Assembly: GCF_049445795.1 (NCBI RefSeq)
Contig: NZ_JBMSDT010000003.1
Location: 490,269 to 554,268, forward strand
DNA: 64,000 bases
Source of the DNA: Larkinella sp049445795
Lineage (GTDB): Bacteria; Bacteroidota; Bacteroidia; Cytophagales; Spirosomataceae
Reading direction: 5' to 3'
The notes below the pieces were generated by a model. The model had not been told where the DNA came from. It saw only the letters and a list, made by a program, of their open reading frames with translations, and did not search any database. Positions 26,872 through 35,745 of the stretch are shown here, piece after piece. Position 1 is the first letter of the stretch, and each line of letters starts with the position of its first letter. The position numbers and the translations under genes were made by a program.

Positions 26872-27876
26872 TTAAAAACTAGGTATTCCGTTAACCGTCG
26901 TGTATTTAAAGCTCAGTTTCTGGTCGGGATACACGTATTTGAACGCGCTCTGGCACATCAGGGCGGCTTCGTGAAAACCGCACAGAATCAGTTTCAACTT
27001 GCCCGGATAGGTATTGATGTCGCCGATAGCGTAGATCCGCTCCACGTTGGTCGAATAATCGGTGGTGTCGACCTGGATGGCGGATTTATCGATATGGAGT
27101 CCCCAGTCGGCGATCGGACCGAGCTTGGGCGTCAGGCCAAAAAGCGGAATCAGGTGATCGGCGGCCCGGTTCGTTACGGTTTTGTCTTTGGCCGTGATCG
27201 TTACTTCCTGCAAATGGCCGTTGCCCGAAATGCGGGTGATGTTCGATTGCAGGACAAGGTTGATCCGACCTTCTTTCGCCAGTTCGAACACTTTTTCGGC
27301 CGAATCGGGCGCACCCCGGAAGCTATCGCTCCGGTGGACGAGTGTCACCTCGCTGGCGATGTTAGCCAGAAAAATCGTCCAGTCGAGGGCCGAGTCACCC
27401 CCACCGGCCAGCACCACGCGCCGGTCGCGGAGCAGTTCCGGATTTTTCACCATGTAAGCTACGCCTTTCCCTTCAAATTCTTCCAGACCGGCAATTTCCG
27501 GTTTTCGGGGTTCGAAGCAGCCCAAACCGCCCGCAATCACCACGACCTGGCAGTGGACGACGGTGTTTTCGTTGGTCGTTACCTGAAACGAGCCATCGGG
27601 CTGGCGTTCCAGCCCTTCTACCCGCTCGCCGAGCGTAAAGGTGGGATGAAATGGGTTGATCTGCTCCATCAGGTTATCCACCAACTCCTGCGCTTTCACG
27701 TCCGGAAAACCGGGAATGTCGTAGATCGGTTTCTGCGGATAAATTTCGGACAACTGCCCGCCCACCTGCGGCAAGGCGTCGATCAGGTGGCAGCGCATTT
27801 TCAGTAATCCGGCTTCAAAAACGGCAAACAGGCCTACCGGCCCCGCGCCTATAATGCAAATGTCGGTCGTAATCAT
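26872..27876 (-). CDS. Ferredoxin-NADP(+) reductase, thioredoxin-reductase-like type
   Basis: FAD enzyme that moves electrons between NADPH and ferredoxin. The 334 residues have an N-terminal FAD motif (CIIGAGPVGLF, from residue 7), a middle NAD(P) motif (RRVVLAGGGDSALDW) and the C-terminal ATG-like motif IYAIGDINTYPG. It lacks the CxxC of true thioredoxin reductases, the mark of the YumC-like FNR group. The Met at 27876 directly precedes the FAD motif; the frame runs 22 codons further upstream without conserved content. Confidence 0.9.
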   Translation of the reverse strand: MITTDICIIGAGPVGLFAVFEAGLLKMRCHLIDALPQVGGQLSEIYPQKPIYDIPGFPDVKAQELVDNLMEQINPFHPTFTLGERVEGLERQPDGSFQVTTNENTVVHCQVVVIAGGLGCFEPRKPEIAGLEEFEGKGVAYMVKNPELLRDRRVVLAGGGDSALDWTIFLANIASEVTLVHRSDSFRGAPDSAEKVFELAKEGRINLVLQSNITRISGNGHLQEVTITAKDKTVTNRAADHLIPLFGLTPKLGPIADWGLHIDKSAIQVDTTDYSTNVERIYAIGDINTYPGKLKLILCGFHEAALMCQSAFKYVYPDQKLSFKYTTVNGIPSF

Positions 27877-28257
27877 GGTCTTTTGGTCACTTGTTCGTTC
27901 GGGTGTGGTGGCAAATCGGCTGCCTAACAGGATCTCTGTCACCGTGTAGCTTTTTGAACCCTTCGGAAGTTTGGTACTACTACTTCACTCACAAACTTCC
28001 GGTCGATAGCTTGATCGCCCTTGCAAAAATAGAAGTTGATCATTGATTTGCTATAACTAAATATATGAATTATAGGAATTAATAATAACCAAAAGTAATG
28101 AAAAATTTTGATCAGATGCTTACTGAGTGAATGGTCATGCGTTGTCGCATAAAGCCGCTTTTTCGGCGGGAAATGCGACAGAGCGGACCGTCAAAAACCT
28201 GCAATTTTGTACCCGTAGTTGAACGCTACTTGCCAAAACAGTAAACAACATCAAATC
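27877..28257. other. Divergent non-coding region, reductase / PKD lipoprotein
   Basis: About 380 bases without a credible gene. It is AT-rich at 28035-28110 and holds a hairpin at 28143-28180 (listed separately). CAATTTTG at 28202-28209 is a one-mismatch -7 box that could serve the lipoprotein gene. Confidence 0.5.
28143..28180. promoter_or_regulatory. Hairpin/operator-like palindrome upstream of lipoprotein gene
   Basis: TGTCGCAT (28143-28150) pairs with ATGCGACA (28173-28180), and an inner GCCG/CGGC pair extends the stem. It lies about 20 bases upstream of the candidate -7 box at 28202, in activator or operator position. Confidence 0.4.
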
Positions 28258-29754
28258 ATGAAAAAACTAGTCAGTCCTTCCGCGAGGATCTTCGCGGCAA
28301 AATCGTTTGCCATTCTGCTTTCGGCCACTTTTCTGATGACGGGCTGTAAAAAAGACCCGGAAGTCGAGCCGACCCCCACGAACACCGTCACCGCCAACGC
28401 TGGCCCCGATCAGGAAGTGCAGGTTGGCGAAACCGTCAAGCTCGACGGCAGTGCCTCCACCGATACCAAAGGCGCCCCGCTGACGTTCCAATGGAGCATT
28501 GCTTCTAAACCGGCCAAAAGTACGGCGGTTATTTCGTCAGCCACGACAGCCAAACCGACCTTCGTACCGGATGAAGTTGGGGATTATGAACTGGAACTGA
28601 CCGCTTCGAACGCCAACGGCACCAGCAAGGATAAAGTAAAACTGACCGCTTCGGTAGCGCAACCGGTGGCCATCGATAAAAGCATCACCGTCAAAACCGT
28701 CCTAACGGATCGCATTGCCAACCCGGATTACCCGGATTATATCGTGACGAAAAGTATTGCCGTATCGCACGAACTGACCATCAACCCCGGCGTCGTGATT
28801 GCTTTCGAACGGGATACACGCCTGGACATCAACGACGGCGGTGGTCTGGTAGTCGCCAAAGGCACGCCCGAGAAGAAAATCCGTTTTATCGGCGTTGAGA
28901 AAAACAAAGGGTATTGGGCGGGTATCGTACTCTACTCGGGCAGCAACGCCAATGTTTTTGAAAACGTTGAAGTGATGCACGCCGGAAGCCGGACCCTCAT
29001 GAGCTCGACCAAAGCCGGTATGGCTTTCTTTGGGGCCAACAAAGCGCAGATTGCCCTGAGAAACTGCTCGTTCTCCGAAAACGATGGCTACGGGCTGTAC
29101 GTACAGGACGGCTCGATTCTGCGGGAGTTTGCCGAGAACAGCTTTACAAAAAATACGGAAGCCGGTATTCTGCTCGATCCGGCCAACGTACAAAAACTGG
29201 ATGCTGCTTCGGTCTTCACGGGGGGCAACGGCCGGAATGTGGTTGAAATCAGAGGCTATTACCTGCGGGAAGGCGACGACATTACTTGGGGCGGTTTTAA
29301 AGATAAAACGCCGTACCGCCTGATGGGTGACTTCGCCGTGGAAGCAGGCCTGACGCTAAGCCCGGGCGTAACGGTGGAAGCCGCCCGCGACGTGGTCATC
29401 ATGATCAACAGCAAAGGCTACCTGATCGCCAAAGGGACCGCTACCGAAAAAGTAACGATTACGGGCGCTGATCGCACTTCGGCTTCCTGGAAAGGGCTGA
29501 TGATCTACTCGAACAATTCCCGGAACGTGATTGAGAATGCGGAAATCAGCAACGGTGGTAGTCTGGCGATCGTTTCGGGTAAAAAAGCCAACCTGGCACT
29601 ATACGGTGGTAATCTGACGATCAAAAATTCGACGCTGGCCAAAAGTGGCGGGTATGGAATCTTTGTTAGCTACGCATCGAAACTGAACGCAGATGCCTCC
29701 ACGACGAACACCTTCACGGCCAACGCCCAGGATAATGTTCTGCTGGAAAAATAA
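28258..29754 (+). CDS. Lipoprotein with PKD-like domain and right-handed beta-helix
   Basis: A 498-residue surface or periplasmic lipoprotein. The signal ends at FLMTGCKKDPE (Cys near 28). A PKD/REJ-like domain follows (about 40-130: VTANAGPDQEVQVGETVKLD), then two repeated beta-helix halves, recognised by the duplicated pattern ITINPGVVIAFERDTRLDIN versus LTLSPGVTVEAARDVVIMIN and by ENAEISNGG-type rungs. Beta-helix proteins of this kind bind or cut polysaccharides; no catalytic residues can be named. Monocistronic, with a strong terminator. The internal duplication is clear from the sequence. Confidence 0.85.
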   Translation: MKKLVSPSARIFAAKSFAILLSATFLMTGCKKDPEVEPTPTNTVTANAGPDQEVQVGETVKLDGSASTDTKGAPLTFQWSIASKPAKSTAVISSATTAKPTFVPDEVGDYELELTASNANGTSKDKVKLTASVAQPVAIDKSITVKTVLTDRIANPDYPDYIVTKSIAVSHELTINPGVVIAFERDTRLDINDGGGLVVAKGTPEKKIRFIGVEKNKGYWAGIVLYSGSNANVFENVEVMHAGSRTLMSSTKAGMAFFGANKAQIALRNCSFSENDGYGLYVQDGSILREFAENSFTKNTEAGILLDPANVQKLDAASVFTGGNGRNVVEIRGYYLREGDDITWGGFKDKTPYRLMGDFAVEAGLTLSPGVTVEAARDVVIMINSKGYLIAKGTATEKVTITGADRTSASWKGLMIYSNNSRNVIENAEISNGGSLAIVSGKKANLALYGGNLTIKNSTLAKSGGYGIFVSYASKLNADASTTNTFTANAQDNVLLEK

Positions 29755-29783
29755 TTGAGAGTAAGGGTTAGGGATAGTCAATA

Positions 29784-29815
29784 CAGCCCGGCGCGAATGG
29801 TGCCGGGCTGTTTTT
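29784..29815 (+). terminator. Rho-independent terminator
   Basis: CAGCCCGGC pairs with GCCGGGCTG over a 9-base loop, followed by TTTTT, 30 bases after the stop of the PKD/beta-helix lipoprotein. Confidence 0.9.
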
Positions 29816-29823
29816 ATTGGCGT

Positions 29824-29905
29824 AATTTCAAATGTTAAATGATGAATGTTAAATGTAAAAGTGCCGGACTAAGAACAGCTTTTACATTTAACATTTGAAA
29901 TTTTT
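29824..29905. repeat. Inverted repeat built from 7-bp units (AAATGTT type)
   Basis: The right arm (29880-29905) is the reverse complement of the left arm (29824-29860) except that the left arm carries an extra 14 bases, two 7-bp units (ATGAATG and TTAAATG). Unit words AAATGTT, AAATGAT and GAATGTT are visible. The left arm is closely related to 1727-1770. Confidence 0.8.
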
Positions 29906-30262
29906 GACTTGGCTATGCCATAAATTACAAGACAAGCCGGGGCCGCTCCGTCAATTTTTTTCAGGACGGTATTGGGCCGGGTGCTGCAAAACGAAAGGTC
30001 GATCAATCAGCGGTTTGTCCATTTCTTACGCTTCATTTCACACCGCTAATCGGGGCTACAGGATAAGTTTAGGCAAACAATTACAACTACTCCCCGGTCG
30101 TTAGGGTCTTATTACCAAACGGTGGGATCGCATGCAGGGTAAGTGATCGGTTCTTGAAGTGCCTATTTTCTTTCTAACACTTTGATAGTTAGCCCGGAAC
30201 AAACCGACGAATTGGTCGGGAGACAGGCTTGCATGACGCGCCCGCCATAACTTCAACACCAC
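29906..30262. other. Non-coding region upstream of the O-antigen ligase gene
   Basis: About 360 bases. Short open frames exist, but none has a recognisable domain or good start context. No perfect TAnnTTTG box or hairpin stands out. Confidence 0.5.
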
Positions 30263-31546
30263 ATGGATAGCTTGATTGCGTTCGACAAGCACATCGCTCG
30301 GCTTGTGATGATTTCGTTCTTACTGCCCAATCGGGTACAAGTTCTGTTGCTGATCGGAATTTGTCTGTATTGGATTATCCGGGACAATTTTTTTCGTGCC
30401 AGCCACCATTTCAAGCCGTATGGCGGTGCTTTGCTGCTAGGCAGTATGTATCTGCTCTACGTCATTGCTCTTCCGTTTACCGATCCGGAAAACCGGTCCG
30501 GCGTCTTATTTGATCTTGAACAGAAAGCCAGTTTGTTCGTCGTGCCGTTTGCACTGTTATTACTGCAGCCGCAAACCCGTAAAATAATCGCCAACGAAAT
30601 TATTTATTTCGTGTATGCTTGTTTCATCTCCTGTCTGCTCGGCAATCTGTTTTACCTCTTTGAATACGGTTTGCAAATTACGGGTCCGGAAGCGCACATT
30701 CAATACCGTCTATATTTCTCAAAAATAACCGGAATGCACCCGACGTACATGGGTATTTACCTCTGTTTTGCTACGGCCATTCTGCTGTTTTCGCCGGTGC
30801 AGCGGCAGAAACTCAAAGGCTGGAAGCTGGGAGCGGTGCTGTTTCCGCTGTTCTTGTTTCTGATGGCGCTAATGCCCAAAACGCCGGTTATTGCGCTGGT
30901 GGTAATGTTGGGTTATTACGGCTGGATTCACCGGGCGCAAAAACGCCGGTTTGTGCCGGTTCTGGTGGTTTTGTTGCTCTCGGTGTCGGTGGCCTGCATT
31001 TCCATTCCCTTTAGCAGCCAACGGATCGGGGAGTTTTCGGAAGTGATGAAAGCGAAACCGAACGACAATCCGATGGACAATTCGGTGCAAATGCGTCAGG
31101 TGATCTGGTCAGTCGACTTGGATGTTCTGAAAGAAAACTGGCTGACGGGCGTTGGCCCTGGCGATCTCGATGAAGCGCTGGGGGAACAGTATGCCAAATA
31201 CGCCCGAATGCTGAATGTGCCGCTGGTCGCCTACGATACCCACAACGAGTACCTCAATCAGTGGCTCAGTTTCGGTCTGCTCGGGATCGGGTTAATGCTT
31301 TTAATCCTGATAATCCAGTTTACCAATGCTTTCCGTCGGCGAGATCACCTGTACGCGCTTCTGCTGCTGGCCGTAACAATCACGTTTTTTACCGAAAATG
31401 TCTGGTCGCACCAAAAAGGCGTCGTCTTTTATTCGTTCTTTTCTTCCCTGTTTTTCTTCGCGGGTATGAAACTTCAGGCCAACCCGGTCGAAGCCGTACC
31501 GCAAACGACCAACCGTGAAGCCGAACTGGTCGAAGAAGTCAGTTAA
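30263..31546 (+). CDS. O-antigen ligase family membrane protein (Wzy_C)
   Basis: A 427-residue polytopic membrane protein with about 10-12 hydrophobic helices. The family landmark is the large periplasmic loop near 280-330 with WLTGVGPGDLDEAL and then YDTHNEYLNQWLSFGLLG, where the His is the usual catalytic-region residue. It may be an O-antigen ligase or polymerase, or a related exopolysaccharide enzyme. No glycosyltransferase cluster surrounds it, so its acceptor is unknown. Its stop codon lies inside the left arm of an inverted repeat. Confidence 0.85.
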   Translation: MDSLIAFDKHIARLVMISFLLPNRVQVLLLIGICLYWIIRDNFFRASHHFKPYGGALLLGSMYLLYVIALPFTDPENRSGVLFDLEQKASLFVVPFALLLLQPQTRKIIANEIIYFVYACFISCLLGNLFYLFEYGLQITGPEAHIQYRLYFSKITGMHPTYMGIYLCFATAILLFSPVQRQKLKGWKLGAVLFPLFLFLMALMPKTPVIALVVMLGYYGWIHRAQKRRFVPVLVVLLLSVSVACISIPFSSQRIGEFSEVMKAKPNDNPMDNSVQMRQVIWSVDLDVLKENWLTGVGPGDLDEALGEQYAKYARMLNVPLVAYDTHNEYLNQWLSFGLLGIGLMLLILIIQFTNAFRRRDHLYALLLLAVTITFFTENVWSHQKGVVFYSFFSSLFFFAGMKLQANPVEAVPQTTNREAELVEEVS

Positions 31547-31661
31547 GAATTAAGAGTTAAGAATTAAGAGTGAGGAGTTGTCAGTAACTTGCGGCAGCAA
31601 CCGCCGGGCGTCGGACGGCCGATGCCGCCCCGTCTTAATTCTTAACTCATAACTCTTAACT
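31541..31661. repeat. Inverted repeat of 7-bp units spanning stop and abutting start codon
   Basis: The left arm (31541-31570) is four units alternating AGTTAAG and AATTAAG; the right arm (31634-31661) is four matching complementary units with two mismatches. A GC-rich spacer of about 63 bases lies between. The left arm includes the TAA of the ligase gene, and the right arm ends one base before the ATG of the acetyltransferase gene. Confidence 0.85.
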
Positions 31662-31662
31662 G

Positions 31663-32169
31663 ATGAATGTTCGATTGGCGACGTTGAATGATGTTCCGGT
31701 TTTGCTGCAACTGATCCGGCGGGTGGTGCCGCTGATGCAGGCAGCCGGAAATTTTCAGTGGGATGATCAGTATCCGAACGCCACTGTTTTCGGGAAGGAT
31801 ATTGAACACGGGCAACTTTGGGTCGCCGACCTGGACGGGCAAGTCGTGGGCGTGGCCGCCATTACGACCGATCAGGAGCCGGAATACGCGCAGGTGGGCT
31901 GGGACCTGACCGAAACCGCTGTCGTGGTCCATCGCTTGGCTGTCGATCCGGATGTGCGGGGGCGCGGGATTGCGGCCCGCTTGATGGAACAGGCCGAAAC
32001 GGTGGCCCGGCAGCGCGGCATCCCGGTTCTTCGGATCGATACCAATACGCAGAATGAAGCCACGCAACGGCTTTTTCCAAAACTGGGCTACGAATTTGCG
32101 GGCGAAATCGACCTGGGCTTCCGGCCGGGTCTGCGGTTTTATTGCTACGAAAAGCGGTTGACCCTCTGA
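31663..32169 (+). CDS. GNAT-family N-acetyltransferase
   Basis: Acetyl-CoA-dependent transferase of 168 residues. The acetyl-CoA pyrophosphate loop is clear in VVVHRLAVDPDVRGRGIAARL, preceded by VVGVAAIT and followed by RIDTNTQNEATQRLFPKLGY. The substrate is unknown. It is 3 bases upstream of the sulfatase gene, so the two are very likely co-transcribed. Confidence 0.9.
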   Translation: MNVRLATLNDVPVLLQLIRRVVPLMQAAGNFQWDDQYPNATVFGKDIEHGQLWVADLDGQVVGVAAITTDQEPEYAQVGWDLTETAVVVHRLAVDPDVRGRGIAARLMEQAETVARQRGIPVLRIDTNTQNEATQRLFPKLGYEFAGEIDLGFRPGLRFYCYEKRLTL

Positions 32170-32172
32170 CGC

Positions 32173-33636
32173 ATGACACGCCTTCTGTTCGCTCTGACGG
32201 TTACGCTGCTGTCGTTTGTCGCCCTTCGACCCATTCCCCAAAACCGGAAAGACACGCGGCCCAACATCGTCCTGATTGTGGCCGACGACCACGGGCGCGA
32301 AGCCCTGGGCTGTTACGGCAATCCGGTCATTAAAACGCCCCACCTGGATCAGCTAGCCGCCGAAGGAACCCGGTTTACGAATGCATTCTGCACCACGGCC
32401 AGTTGCAGCCCCAGCCGGTCGGTGCTGCTGACGGGCCTGCACAATCACGCCAACGGGATGTATGGACTGGAGCACCGCGAACACCATTTCGATTCCTTTG
32501 ACGCGGTTCAGTCGTTGCCGGTTTTGCTCGAAAAGGCCGGTTATCAGACAGTCAGGGTCGGAAAATTTCACGTCGCGCCCGAACGGGTCTATCATTTTCA
32601 GAACGTCCTTCAGGCTGGCGGCACCAACGATCCGGCGTCGATTGGCCGCAGCCCTGTGGCAATGGCCGACCTATGTTATCCGCTCTTTTCCGACGCTTCC
32701 GACAAACCGTTTTTCCTCTATTTTGCCACTGATGACCCGCACCGCAGCAATGCCGTTGCGCTGGACGGTTCACCGGTTTTTATGAGCGATAAGCCTAATT
32801 TGTTCGGAAACCGACCCGGCGGGTATCCGCAGGTACACGATGTTTTTTACCAACCCTTTCAGGTTGTGGTGCCGCCGTATCTGCCCAACACGCGGGCGAC
32901 CCGGATGGAGTTGGCGCAGTATTACGAATCGATCAGTCGGCTGGACCAGGGCGTCGAACGACTGGTGGCGCTGCTGAAAGAAACCGGGCACTACGACAAC
33001 ACGCTGATCGTTTATTTGTCGGACAATGGAGCGCCTTTTCCCGGCTCCAAAACAACCTTGTATGAACCGGGTATGCGTCTGCCGTTGATCGTGAAACTTC
33101 CAAAACCGCAAAAACCGGGTTTTGTGCAGGATGCGATGGTTTCGTGGGTCGATCTAACGCCGACGCTGCTGGATTTTGCCGGTGTCTCGATCGATCAGCC
33201 GGTTTTTCAGGGCCGGAGTTTCAAAGCCATCATCGAACAGGAGCGGGTAACGGGTTGGAACGAGGTATACGGGTCGCATTCGCTGCACGAGGTGACGATG
33301 TACTACCCGATGCGGGTGCTGCGCGAACGGCGGTACAAGCTGATTTTCAACCTTGCCCACGCGCTGCCGTTTCCGATGGCGCTGGATCTGTACCACTCGT
33401 TTACCTGGCAGGATGTTCTGCAGAAAAACCGTAACCTATTCGGCAAGCGCACCGTCGAAGCCTACCTGCACCGCCCGCGCTTCGAGCTGTATGACCTGCA
33501 AACCGACCCCGACGAAGTAAAAAATCTGGCGAACGACTCGCGTTATCGGGCAGAATTGAAGCGGATGCAGGAAAAACTGAAGCGGTTTCAGCAGGAAACG
33601 AAGGATGTTTGGGTAAGTAAGTGGGAGTTTGAGTGA
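32173..33636 (+). CDS. Sulfamidase-like sulfatase (N-sulfoglucosamine sulfohydrolase type)
   Basis: Exported sulfatase of 487 residues with a signal segment at 1-20. Metal-binding Asp38-Asp39 lie in IVADDHGREALGCYG. The formylglycine site is Cys78 in CSPSR (78-82), to be converted by a formylglycine-generating or anaerobic maturase enzyme encoded elsewhere. Beyond the general family, the stretches SRSVLLTGLHNHANGMYGL, HEVTMYYPMR and the following Phe/Pro-rich PFPMALDLY block closely match animal and bacterial sulfamidase (SGSH), which removes N-linked sulfate from glucosamine. The call to that subgroup is from remembered sequence, not a search. Confidence 0.88.
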   Translation: MTRLLFALTVTLLSFVALRPIPQNRKDTRPNIVLIVADDHGREALGCYGNPVIKTPHLDQLAAEGTRFTNAFCTTASCSPSRSVLLTGLHNHANGMYGLEHREHHFDSFDAVQSLPVLLEKAGYQTVRVGKFHVAPERVYHFQNVLQAGGTNDPASIGRSPVAMADLCYPLFSDASDKPFFLYFATDDPHRSNAVALDGSPVFMSDKPNLFGNRPGGYPQVHDVFYQPFQVVVPPYLPNTRATRMELAQYYESISRLDQGVERLVALLKETGHYDNTLIVYLSDNGAPFPGSKTTLYEPGMRLPLIVKLPKPQKPGFVQDAMVSWVDLTPTLLDFAGVSIDQPVFQGRSFKAIIEQERVTGWNEVYGSHSLHEVTMYYPMRVLRERRYKLIFNLAHALPFPMALDLYHSFTWQDVLQKNRNLFGKRTVEAYLHRPRFELYDLQTDPDEVKNLANDSRYRAELKRMQEKLKRFQQETKDVWVSKWEFE

Positions 33637-33656
33637 AGGAGCATTCACGGCTCTCC

Positions 33657-34379
33657 CTAAACCATCCCTTTCAGCGTCAGCGCGTTTCGGACGGCGTGGC
33701 CTCCGCCGTCGTTGTTGAAATAGACATACACTTCTTTGCCCATCGCGGTCCATTCCCGGATGCGGTCGGCCCACCAGCCGAGGTCGGCGTCGGAATACGA
33801 ACCACCATACAAATGCTGGGGGTCGGGGCCGTGCATCCGGACGTAGACAAAGGGTGCCGTGGCCCGCAAAATGCAGGGCAGATTAGCCCCGCTCATGATG
33901 CAATAAGCGGCCTGATGTTGCTCCAACAACCGGAAAGTATCTTCGTTGTGCCAGCTCAAATGCCGGAATTCGACGCTGACGGGCATCCAGTCGGGTACCT
34001 GTTCCAGAAAGTAGGCCAACCGATCGTAATCGTACCCCAGGTGCGGGGAAAGCTGCACGAGTAAAACCGCCCGTTTTTCGCGCAATGCATGCCAGCCGGT
34101 TTTGATCCGTTCGAGCCAGGCTTCGGGTTCGTAGAGTTTTTTGGCGTGAGTAAGCCCGCGCGGGGCCTTGACGGTCAGCCGAAAACCGTCGGGTAAGCGG
34201 CTGCGCCAGCCCGCAAAGGTGCTGACCTGGGGCCAGCGGTAAAAGCTGGCGTTCAGCTCGACGGTTTGGAAATGCTGTACGTAGTAGCCCAGCCGGTCGT
34301 GAACCGCCGTGGGGTACGGATATAACACGCCCTGCCAATGGTCGTAACTCCAGCCCGATGTACCGATGTGGATGCTCAT
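33657..34379 (-). CDS. DUF72 family protein
   Basis: A 240-residue TIM-barrel-like protein. It opens IHIGTSGWSYDHWQGVLYP and has VELNASFYRWP, FRLTVKAPRGLTHAKKL, VSVEFRHLSW and VYVRMHGPD, the conserved blocks of DUF72 (YecE-like). No enzyme activity is established for the family. Met at 34379 starts directly at the conserved block; a Met four codons earlier is possible. It follows the metallo-beta-lactamase-fold gene by 36 bases on the same strand. Confidence 0.88.
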   Translation of the reverse strand: MSIHIGTSGWSYDHWQGVLYPYPTAVHDRLGYYVQHFQTVELNASFYRWPQVSTFAGWRSRLPDGFRLTVKAPRGLTHAKKLYEPEAWLERIKTGWHALREKRAVLLVQLSPHLGYDYDRLAYFLEQVPDWMPVSVEFRHLSWHNEDTFRLLEQHQAAYCIMSGANLPCILRATAPFVYVRMHGPDPQHLYGGSYSDADLGWWADRIREWTAMGKEVYVYFNNDGGGHAVRNALTLKGMV

Positions 34380-34415
34380 AAAACGATGCAAAACCGGGTC
34401 TGAAACCCGCTCGAA

Positions 34416-35663
34416 TCAGCGCGACTGGTACGGCCCGTGGACGGCCTTCACCCGAAACGACTCGTCATTGTCTTCCAGAATAATAACGCGGTAGGTGTCT
34501 CCGCCCGGATCGACCCGCACCAGCACGTGCCCCGAATCGCTTTTCAGACGGTTTAATAACTCGCCAATCACCAGTTTGTTCGCTTCCAGCATGTGCGTGG
34601 CAAACACGTCGCGCTCGCCGGGGTAGACCTGCTGTGAGTAGATTCGGGCCAAAACGTCATGACCCGGATGGTCGGACGACCAGACCGGAATGACCAGCAC
34701 GCGGGGGCGCAAACTGCCGAGCAGAAAACCGTTCTGCGAATCCCGGTTTCCGTGGTGGTCGAGCAGTTGCACCTCCACCGGCCCCACCGACCGCGCCACG
34801 GGCGTTTCGACATCGTGCCACATCGGTGCCCCGAATTGCAGCACGCCCGGAATGTCGCCCCCCGAGAAGTAGTCGAACTTGCCGTAACTGAGCCGCAGGG
34901 CCATGCTGCACATGTTTTCGTTCGGGTACTGGTTCGGCGGCAGCGATTTGAGTTCCGGAAAGTGCTGCCGCGTGACCGAGCCGACGCCCGTCCAAATTTC
35001 GCCGTTGACCGCCAGATTGCGGATTTCAAACCGGTCCTTGTATTTCGCGGGTTGTTTCAGCAACTGAATCTGATCGTTGCGTCCGGCCTGAAACCGCTCT
35101 ACGGTCAGGCCTTTGTTTTGCACCTGCCAGGTTAGGAATTTCCGGTAATTCTGCACCAGCGGGTCCTGCTCGAACGAGCGTGGGTAGTTATAATCCGGCC
35201 AACCCCGGTCGATTACCTTTCGGATCGGAATAAACTCACCGACTTCCGTCACGCCCGTTAACACATAATCGCCAGCCGGTGCCTTCTTCGACACCGACGA
35301 GGGCGTGCCCATGTGGTCGTCGTGAAAATGGGTCATGATGGCGTAGTCGATGGCAGGATCGTTCCGAAAACTGAGCGCCTTCCGGGCGTAGCGGGCAATC
35401 CACTCCCCGGCCTGGCGCTCGCCGTTCGGCTTGGCGGGGGTGTTGCGGGGGCTTTGCGTACGCGGGTCGGTGGGGTCGAGTTGTCCGGCGTCGATCAGGG
35501 CGGTGGTGCCGTCAGGCAGGATCAGCAGGGCCGCATTGCCGCGTCCGGTATTGATCTGGTGAATGTCGAGATAGCCTTCCCGCCAAACCGGCAGCGGCTG
35601 CCCCACCTGCTGGGCGATGGCAGGAGCGTTGGAGAGGAGTAGAAGGAGTAGAATTCGCTTCAT
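34416..35663 (-). CDS. Exported metallo-beta-lactamase-fold hydrolase
   Basis: A 415-residue exported protein (signal 1-17, LLLLLLSNAPAIAQ). The core is a metallo-beta-lactamase fold of the ComEC/Rec2-like type: HQINTGRGNAALLILPDG, LIDAG, the zinc motif IMTHFHDDHMG (near 112) and LLDHHGNRDSQNGF. The membrane regions of ComEC are absent, so a DNA-uptake role is unlikely. The substrate is unknown. It lies downstream of GH16 and upstream of DUF72, all on the minus strand. Confidence 0.82.
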   Translation of the reverse strand: MKRILLLLLLSNAPAIAQQVGQPLPVWREGYLDIHQINTGRGNAALLILPDGTTALIDAGQLDPTDPRTQSPRNTPAKPNGERQAGEWIARYARKALSFRNDPAIDYAIMTHFHDDHMGTPSSVSKKAPAGDYVLTGVTEVGEFIPIRKVIDRGWPDYNYPRSFEQDPLVQNYRKFLTWQVQNKGLTVERFQAGRNDQIQLLKQPAKYKDRFEIRNLAVNGEIWTGVGSVTRQHFPELKSLPPNQYPNENMCSMALRLSYGKFDYFSGGDIPGVLQFGAPMWHDVETPVARSVGPVEVQLLDHHGNRDSQNGFLLGSLRPRVLVIPVWSSDHPGHDVLARIYSQQVYPGERDVFATHMLEANKLVIGELLNRLKSDSGHVLVRVDPGGDTYRVIILEDNDESFRVKAVHGPYQSR

Positions 35664-35670
35664 AAAGGTT

Positions 35671-35733
35671 ATTACACAGGGTTTATCAGAGTTAATCAGA
35701 GGTGATCAGGGTTTCTCTGATTAACTCTGTGTA
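35671..35733. repeat. Inverted repeat built from 10-bp units ending ATCAG
   Basis: The left arm has TTACACAG and then units GGTTTATCAG, AGTTAATCAG and AGGTGATCAG. The right arm (35714-35733) is complementary to the outer part and to the AGTTAATCAG unit; the left arm has one extra 10-base unit that bulges out. It fills the gap between the GH16 stop and the next gene. The same units recur at 61923-62010. Confidence 0.82.
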
Positions 35734-35745
35734 GCAATTGAATTT

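Noticed and set aside
29895..30104. 69-codon open frame in the gap after the beta-helix lipoprotein
   Set aside because: Starts inside the inverted repeat arm, ends nowhere meaningful, and has no domain.
34416..35663. ComEC DNA-uptake protein
   Set aside because: Only the metallo-beta-lactamase part is present, with a signal peptide and no multi-helix channel domain.
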